From contig NZ_AOLM01000017.1 in the NCBI RefSeq assembly GCF_000337835.1, positions 1-64,000 of the forward strand: 64,000 nt of DNA. Direction: 5' to 3'. The notes beneath the pieces were generated by a model. That model was not told where the DNA came from. It did not search any database and saw nothing but the letters and a program-made list of their open reading frames with translations. Every line of letters begins with the position of its first letter. Positions within the stretch are counted from its first letter, which is position 1. The position numbers and the translations under genes are program-made. Shown piece after piece: positions 1-8,121 of this stretch. The DNA is from Haloferax sulfurifontis ATCC BAA-897 (lineage in GTDB: Archaea > Halobacteriota > Halobacteria > Halobacteriales > Haloferacaceae).

Positions 1-1
1 C

Positions 2-277
2 GGGCGGTACGGCGCGATTCACGCGAAGGGCGTCGTCGCCGACGACACCGCGCTCGTCGGGAGCCTCAACTGGAACCGGCACTCGGCCCGCGAGAACCGC
101 GAAGTCGTGCTCGCGCTGTCTGACCCGGCCGCCGCGGCGTACTTCCGCGAGGCGTTCGCGGCGGACTGGCGGGCCAGCGGGCGCGGGGCGGAGCCGAGGA
201 CGGGACTCGTCGCCGCGGCCGCCCTCGCAGTCGTCGTCGGACTCGCGGCGCTCAGGCGACTGGAGTTCGAAAAATGA
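2..277 (+). CDS. Phospholipase D-like protein, C-terminal fragment
   Basis: This is the 3' end of a gene that begins upstream of the window; the reading frame is open from base 2 to the TGA at 275-277. The fragment opens with an HKD-type motif (HAKGVVADD, about residue 7) followed by GSLNWN, which is the second half of the catalytic signature of the phospholipase D superfamily. A hydrophobic alanine/valine-rich stretch near the C-terminus looks like a membrane anchor. Family members cleave or transfer phosphodiester bonds, but the substrate cannot be told from this piece. The gene converges with the RecJ-like gene, with 24 bases between the two stops. Confidence 0.75.
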   Translation, partial: GRYGAIHAKGVVADDTALVGSLNWNRHSARENREVVLALSDPAAAAYFREAFAADWRASGRGAEPRTGLVAAAALAVVVGLAALRRLEFEK

Positions 278-301
278 GTGTCGGGAACCGCGTCTGCGAC
301 C

Positions 302-2203
302 TTACGCCGTCGTCGACAGCTCTTCGTCGATGTCGGCTTCGGCCATCTTCTCGACGAGGCTGTCGATGACCTCCTGGCGCATGCCGCTGACGAACTTGAT
401 GGAGCCGACGACGAGGTGGCCGCCGCCGGAGACGCCGCCGCCGACGACCTCCTCGTTCAGTTCGGCGACCATCCGCGGGATGTCGAGGCGGACGCCGTCG
501 GACCGGAGGACGGCGAAGTCGGGACCGTAGCCGATGGTGATGACCGGCTCGCCCGTCTCCTGGACCTTGCGGTCGTGGAGTTTGCCCGTGGTCTTGCCCG
601 GCGCGGGGTAGGTAAAGCGGTGGGCCCACTTGTCGAGGTCGATGCGGTAGAGGTTGGCCCCGCTGTCGAGGCGCTCGTGTTCGAGGTGTGGCTCGGCGGC
701 TTCGAGCTGGCGCTCGACGTCGCGCTCGGCGCGCGTCGAGAGGAACTCGACGAGTTCGCGGTGGCGCTCCTCGTCGTCACAGCCGACGTTGAGCACGTCG
801 TTGACGATGGACGCGCCGTCGTTGTAGCGAAGCCAGTGGGCGGCGTAGTCGAGCGCCTCGCCCACGTCGAGGAGCTGTTCGCGGTCGTAGCCCTCGTCTT
901 CGGCGAGCGCGATGTAGTTGTCCATGACCTCCGCCTTCGAGCGGTCAGACAGCCCCGCGACGGCGGGGACGTGACGCAGTTCGTCGGTCACGTCGGGGTG
1001 AATCATCCGCGCGAGTTCGACGCACATCATGCCGGTTGTGATGCGGTAGTCCTCGCCGTGGAGATAGGGGTTGACGTGGGCGTCGAGAAGCGGGTCGACC
1101 GCCTCGGGGTCGGGGTGGTGGTGGTCGACGACCGCGATGGGCACGTCGTAGTGCGCGAGGTTCTCGTAGGCGGGCACGTCCTCCTCGGTCGACCCGTTGT
1201 CGAGCATGAGCAGGAAGGGAAGCCGCTGGCCGTGGCGGGCGCGCCCTTCGAGCGCGAAGTTCAGGTCGCGGGTCACGTCCTCCATCTCGTAGAACGGGGC
1301 CTTGCTCGGCAGGCGCTTGAACAGGTGTCGCGGCGCGTCGGGGTCGTCGTGGACCTCGGTGATGAGCCGTTCGAGGGCCAGTTGGACCGGGACGGACGCG
1401 CACATGCCGTCGCCGTCGGCGTGGTGGCGGACGCGAATCGGGCGGCCTTCGAGGACCGTCCGGCGGAGCAGGCGCGCCACGTCTTCGAGGTCGCCGCGGA
1501 GCTTCTCGAACGCCGACCACTCAACGAGCGGTTCGACGGGTTCGGGCTCGGCGCGCTCGTCGAGCGCGGCGTCGATGCGCTGGCGGGCGTCGGCCGCGGC
1601 CTCGTCGTCGAGGACGGTCAGGCCGTCGACTTCGAGCTGTCGGGTGCCCTCGTGGTCTTCGACGGTGCCGGCCATGCGGACCACGTCGTCGAGGTCGACT
1701 TCGGGGAACGCGCGGACGCCGGCTTCCTCGAAGGCGGCGGCGGCGACGATACCGGAGTCGTCGGCGATGCGGAAGACGGTCGGGCCGCCGGTCTGCTTGA
1801 TCTGCGTGACGACGCCCTCGACGGTGACCGACTCGCCGACCGAGAGACTGGAGATAGGTGTGATGGTCGGCTCGTGGTCGACGGTCAGGGTTCGGTAGTC
1901 GTCGGGCGTGTCCTCGGCGAACGCGATGTCGCCGTTCTCGCGGACGGATTCGAGGCGGACGACCAGTCGGTCGCCGACCTCGTAGTCGGCCGAGAGGTTG
2001 GACTCGTGGATGAGACCGGAGACGGAGTCGGAGATGTCCACGAAGATGCCGTACTCCACGACGCCGTTGACGACGGCGTGGTAGTACGCGTCGGTCTCGA
2101 CGTCGTCGGCGGTACAGTTCGGTGCGAGATCATAGACGATAGGTCGCGCGTCCGAATTCGGACGCGAGTCGTCGCCGGAACCCCCGGCGTGCTCGTCGCT
2201 CAT
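302..2203 (-). CDS. recJ: RecJ-like DHH-family single-strand nuclease with S1 and OB domains
   Basis: The protein has 633 aa. An S1-type RNA/DNA-binding domain lies at about residues 30-100 and a second OB-like segment (VTVEGVVTQIKQTGGPTVF) at about 115-200. A DHH phosphoesterase core follows, with HHADGDG, LMLDNGST and the diagnostic VVDHHHPDP, and a C-terminal DHHA1 glycine-rich motif (GGGVSGGGH). Archaeal RecJ/GAN relatives are manganese-dependent exonucleases acting in replication, repair or RNA decay; haloarchaea carry several paralogues, so the exact role is open. The start is supported by an AT-rich element centred about 29 nt upstream (2229-2236), as expected for a leaderless transcript. 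Confidence 0.85.
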   Translation of the reverse strand: MSDEHAGGSGDDSRPNSDARPIVYDLAPNCTADDVETDAYYHAVVNGVVEYGIFVDISDSVSGLIHESNLSADYEVGDRLVVRLESVRENGDIAFAEDTPDDYRTLTVDHEPTITPISSLSVGESVTVEGVVTQIKQTGGPTVFRIADDSGIVAAAAFEEAGVRAFPEVDLDDVVRMAGTVEDHEGTRQLEVDGLTVLDDEAAADARQRIDAALDERAEPEPVEPLVEWSAFEKLRGDLEDVARLLRRTVLEGRPIRVRHHADGDGMCASVPVQLALERLITEVHDDPDAPRHLFKRLPSKAPFYEMEDVTRDLNFALEGRARHGQRLPFLLMLDNGSTEEDVPAYENLAHYDVPIAVVDHHHPDPEAVDPLLDAHVNPYLHGEDYRITTGMMCVELARMIHPDVTDELRHVPAVAGLSDRSKAEVMDNYIALAEDEGYDREQLLDVGEALDYAAHWLRYNDGASIVNDVLNVGCDDEERHRELVEFLSTRAERDVERQLEAAEPHLEHERLDSGANLYRIDLDKWAHRFTYPAPGKTTGKLHDRKVQETGEPVITIGYGPDFAVLRSDGVRLDIPRMVAELNEEVVGGGVSGGGHLVVGSIKFVSGMRQEVIDSLVEKMAEADIDEELSTTA

Positions 2204-2228
2204 AGTCCCGCTAGGTCAGGGGGTAGTG

Positions 2229-2236
2229 TTAAGCTT
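2229..2236 (-). promoter_or_regulatory. Putative TATA element of the RecJ-like gene
   Basis: On the minus strand the stretch CTTAACA lies about 26-33 nt before the ATG at 2203, the spacing of an archaeal TATA box serving a leaderless mRNA. Confidence 0.45.
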
Positions 2237-2317
2237 TACAAAAGCATCTCGCGTGCGCGGCGGGTTCTCACGACTCGATTCGACTCGGTTCGGCCCGAGA
2301 CTCGCGTTCGCGGGCGG

Positions 2318-3170
2318 TCAGTAGCCGAGTTCGTCCAGCGCGTCTTCGACCGACGGGACGTAGTCGGCCCCGAAGACGCGGACGTGTTCGAGGAGCGGGA
2401 ACAGCGCGTAGGCGGGCGAGCGGTCCTCGAAGAAGCCGTCGGCGATGGGTCGGCGCTCGTCGTAGGCGTCGAAGAAGGCGTCGCCGACGGCGTCGAACCA
2501 GTCGATGTAGGCCAGTTCGACCTCGGGGTGGCCGTAGTAACACGCCGGGTCGAGGAAGGCGACGACGCGGTCGTCGCGGGCGCGGAGGTTCGCGCCCCAC
2601 ACGTCGCCGTGGACGAGCCGCGGGGCCGCCGGTTCGACGAGGAGCGCGTCGAGGTCGGCGGCGACCGACTCGATTCGCTCGGCTGTCGCGGCGGGGAGTC
2701 CGGCGTCGAGCGCCGCCTCGGCCCACGGCAGGAGGCGCTGGTCGCGGAAGAACGCCACCCACGAGTCGGTCCACGGGTTCGCCTGGCGGTACGGTCCCGA
2801 GAGCGTGTCGTAAGGGAAACCGAACGCCGGCGCGGTCGTCTCGTGGAGCGCGGCGAGGTGGGCGGCGAGGCCGCGCTCGGCGGCGGGGGTCAACTCTGAC
2901 GCGCCCTCGACGTAGTCGAGGACGAGCAGGTCGGCGTCGGCGTGGTGGACCGCGGGGACCGGAAGGCCGGCCGCGGCGAGCGAGTCGAGCATCGCCGCCT
3001 CCACGTCGAGCGGCGTGTCGCCACCTTGCGACGACGGGGTCGCGCCCGTCGAAGTCGAGGCGGTAGACGCGGCCGACGTGTCCGCCGTCGAGTTCGGTCG
3101 TCGCGGGCGGCGGCGCGTCGGCGTCGAGCGCGTCGGTCACGCGAGCGGCGAGGTCGGAATCGAGCGTCAC
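2318..3170 (-). pseudogene. Fructosamine kinase family protein, frameshifted
   Basis: Two minus-strand reading frames join into one family-length protein. The N-terminal part starts at a GTG at 3170 (VTLDSDLAARVTDAL), runs through GGHVGRVYRLDFDGRDPVVA and then loses frame around 3015-3025. The other frame picks up as GDTPLDVEAAMLDSL and continues to the stop at 2318 with HGDVWGAN and DPACYYGHPEVELAY, the catalytic and metal-binding motifs of the fructosamine-3-kinase/aminoglycoside-phosphotransferase fold. The total is 853 nt, one more than a multiple of three, so one extra base (or two missing) explains the break. Intact members phosphorylate ketoamine adducts on glycated proteins. Either the gene is inactive here or there is a sequencing error; nothing else in it looks decayed. 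Confidence 0.7.
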
Positions 3171-3272
3171 ACCCGAGGTCGGGCGAGCGCCGACCTCAGT
3201 ATGGCGGTTCCGTTCCGGCGACCGACTCGGCGTTCCGGAACCCTTAGATGGAGCGCCCGCGGACGGTTCGGT

Positions 3273-3758
3273 ATGCGACTCTTCCGGTCGCGGGAGGTCG
3301 TCGGTATCGCCGCCGACGCCCTCGACTTCGCGCTCGAAGCCTCTGCGGAGACGCATCCGAACGAGTACATGGGCCTCCTCCGCGGCGAGGAGGCCCGCCG
3401 GGTCGGCGTCGACCGCGACGGCTACGTCGTGACGGACGTGCTCATCATCCCGGGGACCGTCTCGGACCCCGTCAGCGCGACCGTCAGAAACGACCTCGTG
3501 CCGAACGACTTCCGCGCCGTCGGGTCGATTCACTCGCACCCGAACGGCGTCCTCCGCCCGAGCGACGCCGACCTCGACACGTTCGGGAGCGGTCGGGTCC
3601 ACATCATCATCGGCTCGCCGTACGGCCCCGACGACTGGGAGGCGTTCGACCAGTCCGGCGAGGTCCGCGACCTCGACGTGCTCGACGTCGACCTCCCCGA
3701 CCCCGAATCGTTCTTCGACTTCACGCAGGACGACATCGACGCGGAGTTAGACCGATGA
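3273..3758 (+). CDS. jamm2: JAMM/MPN domain metalloprotease
   Basis: The protein has 161 aa. The JAMM zinc signature [14 protein letters not shown] is at about residues 91-104, with an upstream glutamate in NEYMGLL, so the catalytic zinc ligands appear present. Haloarchaeal JAMM proteases cleave ubiquitin-like SAMP modifiers from target proteins; H. volcanii has two, and this one resembles JAMM2 by context beside ribL, although its own substrate is less clear. The ATG at 3273 is preferred over upstream starts because CCCTTAGA lies about 27 nt before it. Its stop overlaps the ATG of the next gene (ATGA), so the two are probably cotranscribed. Confidence 0.85.
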   Translation: MRLFRSREVVGIAADALDFALEASAETHPNEYMGLLRGEEARRVGVDRDGYVVTDVLIIPGTVSDPVSATVRNDLVPNDFRAVGSIHSHPNGVLRPSDADLDTFGSGRVHIIIGSPYGPDDWEAFDQSGEVRDLDVLDVDLPDPESFFDFTQDDIDAELDR

Positions 3759-4183
3759 GACGGGTCATCGCGCAGGGCACCTTCGACATCCTCCACCCCG
3801 GCCACGTCCACTACCTCTCGGACGCCGCGTCGCTCGGCGACGAACTCCACGTCATCATCGCCCGCGGCGAGAACGTGACGCACAAGCCGAAGCCGATTCT
3901 CGACGACCGCCAGCGCCGCGACATGGTCGCCGCGCTCGACGTGGTCGACGAGGCGCACCTCGGCCACGCCGAGGACATCTTCGTCCCCATCGAGAACATC
4001 GACCCCGACGTCATCGTCCTCGGCTACGACCAACACCACGACGAGGAGGGAATCAAAGCCGCGCTCGACGCCCGCGGCATCGACTGCGAGGTCACGCGCG
4101 CGACGCCGCGGGAGCCACGCCACGACGACGAACTGCTCTCGACGGGCCGCATCATCGACCGCATCGTCGAGCGGCGCTGTTGA
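3755..4183 (+). CDS. ribL: FAD synthase (cytidylyltransferase-like)
   Basis: The protein has 142 aa, typical for archaeal RibL. The nucleotidyltransferase motif [14 protein letters not shown] is at residues 8-21, and a C-terminal STGRI corresponds to the ISSTxxR-type motif. RibL transfers AMP from ATP to FMN to make FAD. The related glycerol-3-phosphate cytidylyltransferases share the fold, so the assignment rests on archaeal family resemblance. The start codon overlaps the stop of the JAMM gene by four bases. The riboflavin-pathway gene ribH lies elsewhere in this window at 41.9 kb. Confidence 0.85.
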   Translation: MRRVIAQGTFDILHPGHVHYLSDAASLGDELHVIIARGENVTHKPKPILDDRQRRDMVAALDVVDEAHLGHAEDIFVPIENIDPDVIVLGYDQHHDEEGIKAALDARGIDCEVTRATPREPRHDDELLSTGRIIDRIVERRC

Positions 4184-4299
4184 GTGCTCGCCGCGGAAGA
4201 CGACCCGAACTGCGAACTGCCGACTGATTTTCCGACGACCGACCGCGACGAGCGCGAGCGTCGTCACTCGGCGGCGAGGGTCGAAAGAGAAGGGATGCG

Positions 4300-5061
4300 T
4301 TACTGCGTGGAGTTCGTCGCGGTGCTGTTCGAGGACGAAGACGACGATTCGCTGTTGGCCGACTGTTGCTCGTCGAGCCAGTTCTGATACTCGTCCTGCG
4401 AGACGACTTCGACGGTGAAGTACATCTGGGAGTGCGCGACGCCGCAGTACTCAGTACAGTAGCCCTGGTAGGTGCCTTCCTCGTAGGCGACGGTCTTGAT
4501 GGTGTTCGTCGAACCCGGCATCGCGTCCTGTTTGAGCGCGAGTTCGGGGACGTGGAATCCATGTATCACGTCCGCTGAGGTGATTTGGAAGTAGACGGGG
4601 CGGTCGGCGGGGATGACGATCTCGTTGCCCGACGAGAAGTTACCCTCCTCGGGGTAGTACATGTTCCAGCCCCACTGGTACGCCTCGGCCGTGACGACGA
4701 CCGGGTCGTCGTCCATGGCGATGTCGTTGCCCTGGTGCGTGACGTTCTCGTTGGCCAGCACGCCGTAGGAGGCGACGCCGACGAAAAGCAGGATAATCGC
4801 TGTCGCGATGGTCCACGTGATTTCGAGCCGGCGATTCTCCTTGGTCGGCAGTGCGCGCTCGCTGTTGCGGAACTTGATGACGGTGTAGAGGAGGATGACC
4901 TCCACCAGCACGGTGATCGGGATGGCGACGTACAGTAGCTCCCCGTTCAGCTGGTTGATGAGTTCCGACGTGGCAGACGCCTGCGCGGCGGCGGGGGTGG
5001 CAACGAGTGCCATCACGGCCGTCGCGAGCAGGGACGCGAGCGCGAAACGCGTCTTTCTCAT
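4300..5061 (-). CDS. coxB: Cytochrome c oxidase subunit II
   Basis: The protein has 253 aa. An N-terminal signal sequence ends near ATPAAAQA, two membrane helices follow at about residues 42-62 and 80-103, and the remainder is an extracellular cupredoxin domain. The CuA ligands are present: a histidine at about residue 167 in DVIHGFH and the cluster CTEYCGVAHSQM near 207-218. The subunit accepts electrons for the heme-copper oxidase. The C-terminus is a serine/threonine/asparagine-rich tail with NST-type sequons, compatible with surface glycosylation. The gene is divergent from the heme synthase gene, and a TATA-like TTTATG sits about 27 nt upstream of this ATG. Confidence 0.93.
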   Translation of the reverse strand: MRKTRFALASLLATAVMALVATPAAAQASATSELINQLNGELLYVAIPITVLVEVILLYTVIKFRNSERALPTKENRRLEITWTIATAIILLFVGVASYGVLANENVTHQGNDIAMDDDPVVVTAEAYQWGWNMYYPEEGNFSSGNEIVIPADRPVYFQITSADVIHGFHVPELALKQDAMPGSTNTIKTVAYEEGTYQGYCTEYCGVAHSQMYFTVEVVSQDEYQNWLDEQQSANSESSSSSSNSTATNSTQ

Positions 5062-5087
5062 GCTGAGCGAGAGTTAGGAACAACCGC

Positions 5088-5093
5088 ATAAAT
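5088..5093 (-). promoter_or_regulatory. TATA box of coxB
   Basis: TTTATG on the minus strand is 27-32 nt before the coxB ATG at 5061, giving a leaderless transcript. It forms half of a divergent promoter region with the heme synthase promoter. Confidence 0.6.
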
Positions 5094-5184
5094 GCGTACC
5101 GACTCTCGGCCCGCCGTTTATCAACCCCACCCCGCCATATCGCGGGAAGCGACGCCCGAACGCGAGGCGGAAAAGCGCGGGTCC

Positions 5185-5190
5185 TAAATA
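5185..5190 (+). promoter_or_regulatory. TATA box of the fused heme synthase gene
   Basis: TAAATA lies 25-30 nt before the GTG at 5215. The spacing favours this GTG over the in-frame GTG at 5224. Confidence 0.55.
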
Positions 5191-5214
5191 CGGGACGGTC
5201 CAACACGTCGGTAG

Positions 5215-6630
5215 GTGAATTTCGTGGCCACGAATCGCGGTTCGAACACGTTCCACGGCCTGCTCGCGGCGACCGCGATGGGCGTCTATCTCCTGCTCAT
5301 CGTCGGCGCGACGACCGCGCTCACGGACGCGACCGCCGCCTGTAGCGCGTGGCCCGCGTGCGGCGACGGCTTTTCGCTCCCCGCGACGCTCGACGGCTGG
5401 GTCGCTCTCGGCCACCGCGTCGCGGCCGTGCTCGTCGGCCTCCTCGCGGTCGCCACGCTCGTCTCGGCGTGGCGGACCGACACGTCCCGCTGGGTGCGAG
5501 CGACCGTCACCGTGTCGGCGGTGCTCTACCCCGCGCAGGCCGGTCTCGGCGCGGTCGTCGCCACCGTCGGCGTCGGCGCCGCGCTCTCGACGCTCCACTT
5601 GGTCCTCGGCATGGTCATCTTCGGCGGCCTCGTCGCCGCCCTCGCGTGGACCCTCGAAGCGGCCACCGGCGACCCCGACGACGCGCCGGTCGGCACCCCG
5701 TCGATGAGCCCCCCGGCCGACGACGGCGAGCGACCGCCCGTTCCGACCGAGCCGGTCGCCCGCGCGAAGGCGACGGTCAACGCGTACTTCCGGCTCATGA
5801 AGCCGCGGCTGATGTGGCTCCTCTGTCTCGTCGCGTCGGCGGCGATGGCGCTCGCCGGCACCGTCTCGCCCGGACTCACGCCCGAGGTCATCGCGGCGAC
5901 CCTCGGCGGCGGCGTCCTCTCTATCGGCGCGTCCGGCACGTTCAACCACGTCCTCGAACGCGACGTGGACCGCCGGATGCAACGGACGAGCGACCGACCG
6001 CTCGCGGTCGACCTCGTCCCCGTCCGCAACGCCGTCGCGTTCGGCCTGCTCCTGACGGTCGCGTCGGTGGCGCTGTTCGCGTCCGTCAACTGGCTCGCGG
6101 CCGTCCTCGGCGTCGTCGCCATCGCCTTCTACAGCGTCGTCTACACGCTCATCCTGAAGCCCAACACGGTCCAAAACACCGTCATCGGCGGCGCGGCCGG
6201 CGCGCTTCCGGCGCTCATCGGCTGGGTCGCCGTCACCGGCGACGTCGGCCTCGGCGGTCTCGTCCTCGCCGTGGTCATCTTCATGTGGACGCCCGCGCAC
6301 TTCTACAACCTCGCGCTGGCCTACAAGGACGACTACGCCCGCGGCGGCTTCCCGATGATGCCCGTCGTCCGCGGCGAGACCGAGACGCGAAAGCACATCC
6401 TCTGGTGGCTCGGCGCGACGCTCGTCTCGGCGGCCGGCCTCGCGGTCATGGACGCCCTCGGGGTCGTCTACCTCGTGACGAGCATCCTCTTCGGCGGCGC
6501 GTTCCTCTACTTCGTCGTGCGCCTGCACTACGAGCGCGACGACACCGCCGCCTTCCGGGCGTTCCACGCCTCGAACGCCTACCTCGGGATGTTGCTCCTC
6601 GCCATCGTCGTCGACACGCTCGCAATCTGA
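5215..6630 (+). CDS. ctaB: Protoheme IX farnesyltransferase with N-terminal heme A synthase-like domain
   Basis: The protein has 471 aa, well above the roughly 300 aa of a bacterial CtaB. The first 150 residues hold four predicted membrane helices, with CSAWPACGDGF in the first loop, and resemble half of a CtaA/Cox15 heme A synthase. From about residue 185 the UbiA-type prenyltransferase follows (FRLMKPRLMWLL, then the polyprenyl-diphosphate site NHVLERDVDRRMQRT near 243-257). The enzyme converts protoheme to heme O by farnesylation for the terminal oxidase. The location divergent from coxB fits that role. Whether the N-terminal part has its own catalytic activity cannot be judged from the sequence alone. 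Confidence 0.88.
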   Translation: MNFVATNRGSNTFHGLLAATAMGVYLLLIVGATTALTDATAACSAWPACGDGFSLPATLDGWVALGHRVAAVLVGLLAVATLVSAWRTDTSRWVRATVTVSAVLYPAQAGLGAVVATVGVGAALSTLHLVLGMVIFGGLVAALAWTLEAATGDPDDAPVGTPSMSPPADDGERPPVPTEPVARAKATVNAYFRLMKPRLMWLLCLVASAAMALAGTVSPGLTPEVIAATLGGGVLSIGASGTFNHVLERDVDRRMQRTSDRPLAVDLVPVRNAVAFGLLLTVASVALFASVNWLAAVLGVVAIAFYSVVYTLILKPNTVQNTVIGGAAGALPALIGWVAVTGDVGLGGLVLAVVIFMWTPAHFYNLALAYKDDYARGGFPMMPVVRGETETRKHILWWLGATLVSAAGLAVMDALGVVYLVTSILFGGAFLYFVVRLHYERDDTAAFRAFHASNAYLGMLLLAIVVDTLAI

Positions 6631-6657
6631 GAACCGACTACGACACCACCCAAACAC

Positions 6658-7314
6658 ATGGCAACCGCATCCGCACTTCCCCGCCCCTCGCGGGCCAGTC
6701 TGCTCCGCGCCGCCGTCGCCGTGAACACGACGCTGATTCTGGCGTTCGTCTACCTGCTTTTCACCGAGGCGAGCGTCGGCGCGCCGCGTTACGCCGTCTA
6801 CGGCGTCGCGTGGGTCATCGTCGGCCTCTGGGTCATGTTCGACACCGACGTCGCCTCCGCCTCATCCGCGACGAAGCGCAAGGCGGCCGCCGTCGCCGTC
6901 GGCTACTTCGCGCTCCTCGCGGTCGCCGGCGGTCTCGTCACCTCGCCCGTGCCCGGCGGGACGAGCGGCGTCCGCGTCGCCTTCCTCCCGCCGGGATGGG
7001 GGCCGGCGCTCGTCTACGGCGGCGACCTGTTCAACCTCGTCCTCATGCCGGCGCGCGTGGTCGGCTACGCGGCGCTCGCGTTCCTCGTCTACGACACGGT
7101 CGTCGAGGCGGCGGGCGCGGCCGTCTCCGGCGTCGTCGGCCTCTTTTCCTGCGTCTCGTGTTCGTGGCCCGTCCTCGCGTCGGTCGCCACGAGCGTCTTC
7201 GGCGGCGGGACGGCCGTCGCGGCGACCGTGACGACGCTCTCGTACGACCTCTCGACGCTGGTCTTCCTCGTCACCGTGGTCCTCCTCCGGTGGCGGCCCG
7301 GCTTCGGGAAGTAG
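6658..7314 (+). CDS. Haloarchaeal multi-spanning membrane protein next to the oxidase genes
   Basis: The protein has 218 aa and about six hydrophobic helices. Helix-bounded cysteines occur in the sequence LFSCVSCSWPVLAS near residue 160, a CxxC that could bind metal or be redox-active. The gene follows ctaB by 27 nt on the same strand and is probably cotranscribed, which hints at a role in oxidase assembly or copper/heme handling. I do not recognise a characterised family. Confidence 0.65.
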   Translation: MATASALPRPSRASLLRAAVAVNTTLILAFVYLLFTEASVGAPRYAVYGVAWVIVGLWVMFDTDVASASSATKRKAAAVAVGYFALLAVAGGLVTSPVPGGTSGVRVAFLPPGWGPALVYGGDLFNLVLMPARVVGYAALAFLVYDTVVEAAGAAVSGVVGLFSCVSCSWPVLASVATSVFGGGTAVAATVTTLSYDLSTLVFLVTVVLLRWRPGFGK

Positions 7315-7388
7315 TCGCGGGTTCGCTCCCGCGGACGCGCTCGCCGCCCGCCCTCTCGTTTTTACCCGCGCGCCGTGAACGTCCGGCC

Positions 7389-7622
7389 ATGACCGAGGTC
7401 GAAATCGAATACTGCGTCCCCTGCGGCTTCCTCGACCGCGCCGAACAGCTCCAGCACGCGCTCCTCGAACAGTTCGGCGAGCGACTCGACCGCGTGGCGC
7501 TCGTCACGGGCGACCACGGCGTCCTCACCGTCACCGTCGACGGCGAGCGCGTCTGGGACAAGTCGGAAGACGAGTTCGACCCGGACCTCGTGCTCCGGCG
7601 GGTCCGCCCGCACGTCGGCTGA
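7389..7622 (+). CDS. Rdx/SelW-family thioredoxin-like small protein
   Basis: The protein has 77 aa. The N-terminal EIEYCVPCGF carries the CxxC of the SelT/SelW/SelH (Rdx) fold, and LTVTVDGERVWDK matches the conserved strand-turn of that family. Members are small redox proteins of mostly unknown substrate. The ATG at 7389 gives a family-sized protein. The next gene starts 12 nt downstream, so the pair is likely one transcript. Confidence 0.75.
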   Translation: MTEVEIEYCVPCGFLDRAEQLQHALLEQFGERLDRVALVTGDHGVLTVTVDGERVWDKSEDEFDPDLVLRRVRPHVG

Positions 7623-7634
7623 GCGGGGCGGGAC

Positions 7635-8039
7635 GTGAAATCACTCGAACACGCCGCCGTCGGCGCGGTCGCCGGGGCGGTCGCCGCGCTCGCCGTGGAC
7701 CCGCCGGGGAGCCTGCCGCTTCTCGTCGCCGGCGCGGTGTTCGCGAGCGTCTTCATCGACCTCGACCACTTCGTCATCGCCCGCGTCCAGCGCGGCGACT
7801 GGGCGAACCTGCGGCTCGCGGTGACGAACCCGCGGGTCGGCCTCCTCGACCAAGAGCGGGTGTTCGAGGAGTTCGACACCGAGTTCGACCGCAAGCGACT
7901 CCTGAGCCACCACCTCGTCGGCGGCGTCGCGGTCGGCGCGCTCGCGCTCTCGGGACTCGGGTCGCTCGCGGCGTTCCTCGCGGTCGTGCTCTACGTCCAC
8001 GTCGTCTGCGACTTCCTGCGAGACCTCGGCATCGCGTGA
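7635..8039 (+). CDS. Small membrane protein, YdjM/DUF457-like hydrolase fold
   Basis: The protein has 134 aa and uses a GTG start. It has two or three hydrophobic segments and the motifs FIDLDHF (about 44-50) and SHHLVGG (about 95-101); D-x-D-H plus a later histidine pair are the marks of the YdjM-like membrane metal-dependent hydrolases. The family is poorly characterised in archaea, so function is inferred from motifs only. It follows the Rdx gene by 12 nt. Confidence 0.6.
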   Translation: MKSLEHAAVGAVAGAVAALAVDPPGSLPLLVAGAVFASVFIDLDHFVIARVQRGDWANLRLAVTNPRVGLLDQERVFEEFDTEFDRKRLLSHHLVGGVAVGALALSGLGSLAAFLAVVLYVHVVCDFLRDLGIA

Positions 8040-8121
8040 GAAAAGCCGGAGTCGGAATCGTCCGGGGCGTTCGGGTCGTCCGTCTCGCCCGTCTCGCCCG
8101 TCGCGCGTCGCCCGCAGTCGC

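Noticed and set aside
278-2899. 873-codon plus-strand ORF covering the RecJ and fructosamine-kinase loci
   Set aside because: It is the antisense of well-identified minus-strand genes, with no family motifs; long antisense frames are expected at this GC content.
2268-3602. 444-codon minus-strand ORF
   Set aside because: Only its middle part (about 3020-3170) encodes the N-terminus of the fructosamine kinase; the rest is Arg/Pro-rich out-of-frame translation and runs antisense to the JAMM gene.
5349-7622. 757-codon plus-strand ORF through the heme synthase and membrane gene
   Set aside because: Arg-rich out-of-frame shadow; only the last part coincides with the real Rdx gene.
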